From Neodiprion pinetum (taxonomy: Eukaryota; Arthropoda; Insecta; Hymenoptera; Diprionidae): DNA of 64,000 nucleotides. Of this stretch, positions 61,001-64,000 are shown piece after piece. Where the stretch lies: contig NC_060234.1 in assembly GCF_021155775.2 (NCBI RefSeq), positions 6,148,283 to 6,212,282 on the forward strand, given 5' to 3'. Both the position numbers and the translations under genes were made by a program. Each line of letters starts with the position of its first letter. The stretch's first letter is position 1. The notes below the pieces were generated by a model. The model was not told where the DNA came from. It saw nothing but the letters and a program-made list of their open reading frames with translations, and ran no database searches.

Positions 61001-61821
61001 ATTCAAGTTCCGATAGAACAAAGTTCCAAAAAGTAAAGTTCCGACAAAACAAAATTACAAAAAATAAAGTTTCGATAGAGTAAAATTCCGAATATTAAAA
61101 TATACTCACACAGCGTAGTTTGCTCAACAAGTGAGTGTAAAAAATCAGAAAAACCGAAAATCATAGTGACCACGATTCCGAACGTAAAAATATAAAATAT
61201 CCAAAACAGAGAAAGACCAAAGTGGTGAAATTTCACCAAGCCAGAAATTCGCAGAACCAAAAATCTTCGATCATTCGGAATTTCGTTATTCCAGATTTTT
61301 AAATATTCTCATTTTTGCACTTTCGGAACTTTGAGCGTCGGGTTTCGGACCGTTCGAAACTTTGATATTTCATCCAAGTTTAATTTCTTTAATTCAACTT
61401 TCGCCACCACAAAATTTGGAATCTGGCTCTTCCGGAACTTTTGAAATTCGGAATTTCAACCCCTTCCCGTCATATTATCTATATATATTATTATTATATA
61501 TATATATAAATCCGTACCTCTATTCGACAATGACAAAACTTGTCATAAAAATTATTTCAACCGTTCTCTCGACCTCCTTTTTACACTTACACTTTTGCGA
61601 TTATCAAATTCTGCTCGGACTCACCTAGACTGGAGGATAATCTTGTGGGCGTAGATCGGGGTTTCCTCCCTGCCGAGTAAAAATACTATGTCGGCGGATT
61701 CCGTGTCCTCCGATAATCTTGCCAAATCTTCAAGTAGTCGAGGAACTCCCGCGAGTCCTGCTTCTCCTGGCACTCCAGCCGCCCCCGCAGCCGATCCTCC
61801 GACTGCGGACCTGCCCGCCAT
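33871..61821 (-). CDS. gprs: BTB-BACK-TLDc domain protein (serine-enriched protein / gprs-like), nine coding exons, 491 aa
   Basis: Nine exons join with matching phases and consensus splice sites into 492 codons including stop (1,476 nt). Residues about 40-120 are a BTB/POZ domain (SADIVFLLGREE, YAHKIILQSRC, HPETFRQFINYIYTGK). About 125-280 is a BACK-type helical region (LGLAQELGVEELWRSCEDH, ALEEEDVWRAVLSWAKYQ). About 300-485 is a TLDc domain (NQWYG, GGFSDVPWG, PFAICYHPE, GPIFGAGADLLIA, GDYHFTVLDYEVF). BTB domains mediate dimerisation and often Cullin-3 binding; TLDc domains are linked to V-ATPase regulation and oxidative resistance. What this combination does is not established by sequence. 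I recall the same order in insect 'serine-enriched protein' (Drosophila gprs), so that name is tentative. Introns 1 and 3 are 17.4 and 6.3 kb; SNRPE is nested in intron 3. A longer C-terminus by alternative splicing cannot be excluded. Confidence 0.9.
34375..35508. mobile_element. 1.1-kb element with long imperfect terminal inverted repeats, in intron 8
   Basis: The ends are inverted copies over about 110 bp. Left ATCGAACG...CCCTGAC...GCCCTTTCAC...TATTGAAAGCAT...GAATTTTTTCAGATTTT is matched on the opposite strand by ATCGAACG...CCCTGACC...GCCCTTTTAC...TATTGAAAGCAT...GAATTTTTTCAGATTTT, reading inward from 35508. The interior has no credible transposase. Likely a non-autonomous DNA transposon. 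A CGCGCTCGAGCGCG palindrome sits in the middle, near 34863-34876. Confidence 0.75.
35782..35960 (-). CDS. BTB-BACK-TLDc gene, exon 8 (TLDc core)
   Basis: 179 nt between CCAATTTCAG and CCAGA/GTAAGAG. It encodes GGRGEICGGFSDVPWGK, the AFLFTLTNN strand and PFAICYHP. Reading through the donor hits TAA at once (the TAA of GTAAGA), so an unspliced reading falsely ends the protein at HPE. Confidence 0.92.
36052..36130 (-). CDS. BTB-BACK-TLDc gene, exon 7
   Basis: 79 nt; acceptor TTTTTTCAG, donor ATG/GTAAGA. It encodes ASNHGYSAASFHRHCDG then IFPTYVLVM, the TLDc segment with the Ser/Phe-His-CDG signature. Short, and easily missed without splicing. Confidence 0.9.
36212..36388 (-). CDS. BTB-BACK-TLDc gene, exon 6
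   Basis: 177 nt; acceptor GAAGGTACAG, donor TATAG/GTGAGT. It encodes YAALPNKYAEICSDKRL, the FPGSQIL segment and LLNQWYGIQKQTWRLIY, linking the BACK region to the TLDc domain. Confidence 0.92.
   Translation of the reverse strand, partial: VCRPTQQVCRNMLGQETPAESQSHPVSRIPNIVARQNCFPATLESVVRHSETDVETHL
36477..36646 (-). CDS. BTB-BACK-TLDc gene, exon 5
   Basis: 170 nt; acceptor ACATTTCAG, donor GAGAG/GTGTGT. It encodes AGVTQPTQHWTEEERVRV, HLSGVINYVRLLLIDSQVF and VEPTGAVPMELSLE. Confidence 0.92.
36767..36960 (-). CDS. BTB-BACK-TLDc gene, exon 4 (BACK region)
   Basis: 194 nt; acceptor TTAAACGTAG, donor CCAG/GTTCGA. It encodes GKSACSTFIDRCYAFIGEN, LPKDALIKLIASDYL and ALEEEDVWRAVLSWAKYQ. The EEEDVWRAVLSWAK motif is typical of BACK domains. 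Confidence 0.93.
37558..37563 (-). terminator. Candidate poly(A) signal for SNRPE
   Basis: AATAAA on the minus strand, about 400 nt past the SNRPE stop. Distance is long for such a small gene, so confidence is low. Confidence 0.3.
37961..38245 (-). CDS. SNRPE: Small nuclear ribonucleoprotein E (Sm E), intronless
   Basis: 94 codons, intact, starting MSYKGPPKVQKVMVQPINLI, close in length to the 92-aa human protein. Both Sm motifs are clear: Sm1 around residues 21-55 (FRYLQNRSRVQVWLFENI, then GFDEYMNLVLDDAEE) and Sm2 near 70-84 (RKQLGRIMLKGDNI). Sm E is one of seven proteins of the ring on the Sm site of U1, U2, U4 and U5 snRNAs and is essential for pre-mRNA splicing; the ring forms in the cytoplasm and works in the nucleus. 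The gene sits whole inside intron 3 of the BTB-BACK-TLDc gene, same strand, with no intron of its own. The clean frame argues for a working gene rather than a dead retrocopy; the missing introns leave a retrogene origin open. Confidence 0.96.
   Translation of the reverse strand: MSYKGPPKVQKVMVQPINLIFRYLQNRSRVQVWLFENINLRIEGHIVGFDEYMNLVLDDAEEYHVKTKNRKQLGRIMLKGDNITLIQNTNPGAN
38369..38380 (-). promoter_or_regulatory. YY1/Pleiohomeotic-like site upstream of SNRPE
   Basis: The minus strand reads GGCGGCCATATTCG, matching the GCCATNTT core bound by YY1 and its fly homologue PHO, about 125 nt upstream of the SNRPE ATG. Such sites often mark start regions of housekeeping genes. Motif match only. Confidence 0.35.
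40192..40547. mobile_element. pogo/Tigger-like MITE
   Basis: The ends are inverted copies: CAGTAGAACCTCGGTTATA...CGAAC on the left, CAGTAGAACCTCGATGATCC...GAACT from the right. A further TTCGGATAATC/TTCGGATAACC subterminal pair lies at the right. CAGT...AACCTCG...CGAAC ends are typical of pogo/Tigger-type Tc1-mariner elements, which target TA; TA is seen on the right flank (40548-40549) and AA on the left. 356 bp, no transposase. Confidence 0.78.
42993..43268. repeat. 69-bp minisatellite, four units
   Basis: The block AATCAAATTT starts at 43002, 43071, 43140 and 43209, exactly 69 bp apart, and GAATAGTCGTAT and CACCGCTCATG-type blocks repeat in step. Units are about 80% alike. Because 69 is a multiple of three and units lack in-frame stops, both strands carry open frames of 60-90 codons made of 23-residue repeats; I treat these as non-coding. 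The array begins 24 nt past the exon 3 donor. Confidence 0.92.
43293..43458 (-). CDS. BTB-BACK-TLDc gene, exon 3 (end of BTB, start of BACK)
   Basis: 166 nt; acceptor TTTTTTTCTACAG, donor CCAG/GTGATA. It encodes IMLQDSGIFEMLGLAQELG, EELWRSCEDHV and the NACTLLTAALEAQDNMP helix. Joins to exon 4 as PGGKSACS. Confidence 0.93.
44127..44247 (-). CDS. BTB-BACK-TLDc gene, exon 2 (BTB core)
   Basis: 121 nt; acceptor GTTTGTTATAG, donor GGAAAG/GTGAGT. It encodes CKSFTASKRMGSPGNPTPVR then MPHAHPETFRQFINYIYTGK. The split Arg codon (AG/G) joins it to exon 1 as LQSRCKSF. Confidence 0.93.
44951..44980. repeat. Short strong hairpin
   Basis: CACACGTC-TTTG-GACGTGTG, with further A:T pairs outside: eight perfect core pairs and a 4-nt loop. 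No context to assign a role. Confidence 0.5.
45289..45345. repeat. (CT)n microsatellite
   Basis: An interrupted CT dinucleotide run of about 55 bp. Confidence 0.9.
45523..45721. mobile_element. 199-bp MITE with internal 15-bp repeats
   Basis: Ends are inverted copies: CAGTATTCCCTCTTAATAGG-GCCC on the left, TAGTATTCCCTCCGAATAGG-GCCC from the right. The left half is a run of about six 15-bp units of the type CCTCTCAATAGGRCC (45531-45632). CAGT-type ends and an adjacent TA (45521-45522) suggest another pogo/Tigger-like MITE. No transposase. Confidence 0.7.
45973..46045. mobile_element. Possible terminal fragment of a dispersed DNA element
   Basis: AAGGGGCCATTCAAATGTTA followed by CGTGACGC, CCATTTTGGA and CCCCCCTCACC resembles a repeat end I associate with dispersed insect elements (GGGCCATTCA...TTACGT). 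No matching second end was found. Confidence 0.3.
50976..51404 (-). mobile_element. MITE copy C, complete, reverse orientation
   Basis: 429 bp, from CACTGAGAAAAATTTCATTT to CATTTTTCTCAGTA, so the ends are inverted repeats of about 13 bp. Internal blocks are reverse complements of copies D and E (TTGTGCAAG/CTTGCACAA, CTAGAACTATATTTTTCGAT). Longest copy in the window. No coding capacity. Confidence 0.85.
52480..52640 (+). repeat. Dispersed 'ATGGCGGAT' repeat, copy 2
   Basis: Contains TTTTCGGTCCCTGATCACGA, AAGATGGCGGATTCAATATG and GCGGATACAAAA, matching the inverted copy at 19060-19290 in order. It starts next to a TTTAACCCTTTC motif whose complement (AAAGGGTTAA) ends the other copy's neighbourhood at 19525. 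Confidence 0.55.
52791..53183 (+). mobile_element. MITE copy D, nearly complete
   Basis: Begins CACTGAGAGAAATTTTTAGT and ends AAATGAAATTTTTATTGTTT-TCTCA. Highly similar to copies A and E over its whole left half, and to inverted copy C throughout. The right terminal repeat is interrupted by a few inserted bases. Confidence 0.85.
53877..54107. mobile_element. 231-bp foldback element
   Basis: Left arm TTTATCTGAAATCAAA...GGTAGGTGAGTATAGCTCGTG-AATGAACGAAGGATTTTT (to about 53957) is matched in reverse complement by TTTATCTGAAATAAAA...GATAGGTGAGTATAGTTCGTG-ATTGAACAAAGGATTTTT, read inward from 54107. The loop is about 75 nt. No second copy seen. Likely MITE. Confidence 0.8.
55964..55989. repeat. 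(AG)n microsatellite
   Basis: About 12 AG units followed by a G-rich stretch (55993-56016). Confidence 0.9.
59181..59523 (+). mobile_element. MITE copy E, complete
   Basis: 343 bp, from CACCGAGAGACATTTTTAGT to AAATGAAATTTTTCTCGGTG; the ends pair as CACCGAGA/TCTCGGTG. Shorter than copy C through internal deletion. Its right end lies 40 bp from a second element (59564). Confidence 0.85.
59564..59732. mobile_element. Foldback element, copy 2 (shortened relative of 18299-18583)
   Basis: Begins GTGAATTCCTTACGACCGCA and has CGTTCCGTCGTCTGCT, then GAGACAGTTGGCTACCCTGA, GCGCATGCGCGTTAAA and AGCAGACGACGGACCACGCA. These match copy 1 in order, with the inner left arm deleted. Its outer arms still pair with each other. 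Confidence 0.8.
60488..60505. repeat. Poly-C tract (18 C)
   Basis: Eighteen consecutive C. Confidence 0.95.
60842..61463. mobile_element. 622-bp foldback with ~155-bp terminal inverted repeats
   Basis: Left arm (60842-60998) and right arm (61308-61463) are inverted copies: GGAGTTGAAGTTCC with GGAATTTCAACCCC, TTTGGTGGTGAAACTTGAA with TTCAACTTTCGCCACCACAAA, and GACGGCTCAAAGTTTCG with CGGAACTTTGAGCGTC. The inner left part (about 60985-61095) is a degenerate ~19-bp repeat built on AAAGTTCCGATAGAAC. No transposase. The right end lies about 160 bp from exon 1 of the BTB-BACK-TLDc gene. Confidence 0.8.
61625..61821 (-). CDS. BTB-BACK-TLDc gene, exon 1 (start codon, start of BTB)
   Basis: 197 coding nt. 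MAGRSAVGGSAAGAAGVPG is a Gly/Ala-rich head, followed by PRLLEDLARLSEDTESADIV and GREETPIYAHKIILQS. Donor TCTAG/GTGAGT. A splice-acceptor-like GATCGTTTTCAG lies 3 nt upstream of the ATG, so this is probably the second transcribed exon, with a non-coding first exon further right. Confidence 0.92.
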
Positions 61822-64000
61822 TCTCTGAAAACGATCGCTAAATTATCAGGCAATCACGACGGAAACAGTAGCCTTGTTCTTCCGTTCCAGATTTCTCACT
61901 TTTCCAATTTTATCTCCATTGATTTTACGACCATTGCACGTGAAAACAATTAGTCGTCCTAACAGACTGATTTGTGTTTTTATTGTTTGTTTCTTCCAGG
62001 TCAAGTTGCCGAGACAAACGTTACGAAATGCTTTTGTGGTGAGTTGAAATTGTCATTTTTTTTTCTCGGTTTTCATTCCGTTGAAACAAAAATTGTAATC
62101 AGCCGTTACTTTGACTTGGAGATATTTAGTATCTATCTAAATTGTACAAGATATCATGCAGAAGCAAATACGAAGAAGCAGCTTTCGGTCTTTGCAAAAA
62201 AATAATCATACCGCGTTTCAATTTCAAGCCGAAGAAGTGCAGAAGATATAATTCAAGGCACAAGTTTCAATTATGAGAAATTCTCATCGATTTTTCGAAA
62301 AAGTTTTACAAAAATATCACAATTTTAACCACAAAAGCAGTAAAATTATTTTATTACATAATTCACGTCTGAGTTCGTATTGCATTAATAAAAAAATCCG
62401 AACGGATTTCAACTTTTTACTATCAAATTCCGAGTGACAAGGAAAAACGTTTTGAAATCGTAAATACTTCGGGAAATAATATAGAAGGGACGGTTTGAGC
62501 GATGACAATGGCCGTTGCCGTGACAGAAATTCCGGGAAACGTGTCGCTTGTCAAGGGTGAAGGGGGTATAATTGCGGTTATGTCGAACTAAAAACGAACG
62601 CAATCAAAACACAATCAGTGCTAATTGAGTAATTAATATTTAATCAGTGTCCGGTGCACAGCTTGCCGTTGATGCCGGTGCTGCATCAACCAGGCTCAAG
62701 AGGCGATCTCTGATGCAGCTGATCCTCTTTTAATTGGTTCGGTTTTTTTGCAGTTTTTTAACCACCGTATTCGTCATACGTCAATTGTTTTACAAACGAC
62801 GAACGGACAACGAGAAGCAAAACTCGGCGTGAAGCCCTGCAAGGTTTTTTTTCACTTTGTTCATTCGGAATTCAATTCAAACTCGATTCAATTTGCTGGG
62901 AGAAGATTTCGTATTTATACCAGCAAACGGCTCGTGATATTAGGTGCTACGTGATTCGTTTCATTATTTCCTGATAAAATAGTCACTCGTTGTGAAATTG
63001 CTTTTCATCCAACGTCCCGATGGATTATAATATGTTAATTGAATGAGATTGGCAAATTATTTCATTTCAATATTTTCGTCGACAATTTGTCGATTGGGAA
63101 TTCATTGAAGCATTGATTTACTCTAAGAAAACAATTTTTCTTTTTTTTTTTTTAACAAATAATTTTTATACTTGTCAAGTTGATATATTATTCTTGTTGT
63201 CACAAACTGTGTTCGTATTGCACATGCTATTCTAGCTAGTCAAATGAATTTGATCAATTCTAGGCACGAGTACAACCGTTAAACGTGATTAGGCAACATT
63301 TTTTGTTGGGTTCGATCAACGAATTGATACTTGGTGGGAACAAATGACGCCAGAAATAATTATACAATCTACCGCAAAATAGTTTCAACACTTTCAGGTT
63401 CAGTAGAAAGAAATTTGTTTCTACAAATCGAATTGTAAAAACCGTCGTTTTGTGTAATAGAAATAAACGGTCAAATGCGAAACTGATTTTAATTGCAATG
63501 AATTTCACTACAGATGTAAAAATTTTGATTTGTAAACGGAAAATTAGGCGAAGAATTTTTACATATCATCATTCGGTTTTTAAAATTTTGGAATCAGAGA
63601 GTTTTTCCAGTTAAAATTACGTGTAATGTTATTTTTGTAACATGATTAATAACGGCATTATAAGTTAATTAGATATAACTCTGAATTCATAATTTCTTTT
63701 CGATCTATTCGTTGAATCAAAAATACGTGTTACGTCAAATTTTTACACGAGTTAACGTAATAATTCATTTATCTTGCATCAAAAATACATTAGATCCATC
63801 ATAAGAAGGTTTCGGGTGATTCTCAGAGATTTTATTTCCGAATAAAAACAAATAATAATTCATCAGAATCGGAAAATAGCGTTCTTCGATCAATAAAAGA
63901 GCAAAATTATTCAATAACGCGATTTTCTTTAAACCCTCAGAAATCGACCATTTTAATTGTAAGATCAACTTTTAACCAACTTCGTGTCACAGATTTATTT
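61822..64000 (-). other. Region upstream of the BTB-BACK-TLDc start codon
   Basis: No coding gene supported. It is expected to contain, or lead to, the untranslated first exon and promoter. A short hairpin (GTTGATG...CATCAAC, near 62667-62689) lies in a GC-richer patch at 62645-62730. Otherwise AT-rich DNA. Confidence 0.5.

Larger units (their letters stand above)
44248..61624 (-). other. Intron 1 of the BTB-BACK-TLDc gene (17.4 kb)
   Basis: Bounded by TCTAG/GTGAGTC and GTTATAG/GTGC. Repeats account for the recognisable content: MITE copies at 50976, 52791 and 59181, foldbacks at 53877, 59564 and 60842, a pogo-like element at 45523, and several microsatellites. No nested gene is supported; open frames inside are short and low in complexity. 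Confidence 0.85.

Overview
This window is AT-rich, intron-rich, gene-poor nuclear DNA from an insect. The knirps-family gene points to an arthropod. A hymenopteran, possibly a sawfly, is my guess from the overall look of the proteins; that is inference and was not tested. I see three protein-coding genes and one tRNA in 64 kb. The rest is long introns and intergenic DNA carrying many short foldback and MITE-like repeats, microsatellites and homopolymers.

Layout. (1) 1-9.3 kb: intergenic, with one tRNA-Pro(CGG) on the minus strand (4133-4204). (2) About 9.3-27.8 kb, plus strand: a knirps-family orphan nuclear receptor. A probable non-coding 5' exon ends at 11078. A small coding exon (18659-18736) holds the first zinc finger, and a large exon (24658-25848) holds the second finger, a Gln-rich tract and two PxDL[ST] CtBP-type repressor motifs. 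The product is 422 aa. A long AT-rich candidate 3' UTR follows. (3) About 28-33.6 kb: intergenic, with a ~200-bp foldback. (4) 33.8-61.8 kb, minus strand: a nine-exon BTB-BACK-TLDc gene, probably the insect 'serine-enriched protein' (gprs-like). I rebuilt it exon by exon; the phases join cleanly into 491 codons. It has a 17.4-kb first coding intron and a 6.3-kb third intron. (5) Nested in that third intron on the same strand is an intronless, intact SNRPE (Sm E) gene (37961-38245). (6) About 61.8-64 kb: sequence upstream of the BTB-BACK-TLDc start codon, probably holding its untranslated first exon.

The genes do not form a pathway: a gap-gene-type repressor, a spliceosomal core protein, a BTB/TLDc protein and a tRNA. 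The most notable non-gene content is a set of repeats: a MITE family with five copies; at least four independent long foldback elements, one of them 75 bp upstream of the receptor's first coding exon with a second copy 41 kb away; a 1.1-kb element with long inverted repeats; two pogo/Tigger-like MITEs; a ~220-bp tandem array; and an exact 69-bp minisatellite that starts 24 nt inside an intron. I found no CRISPR array, operon, rRNA, autonomous transposase or obvious viral insertion, and nothing that clearly amounts to a new multi-gene system.
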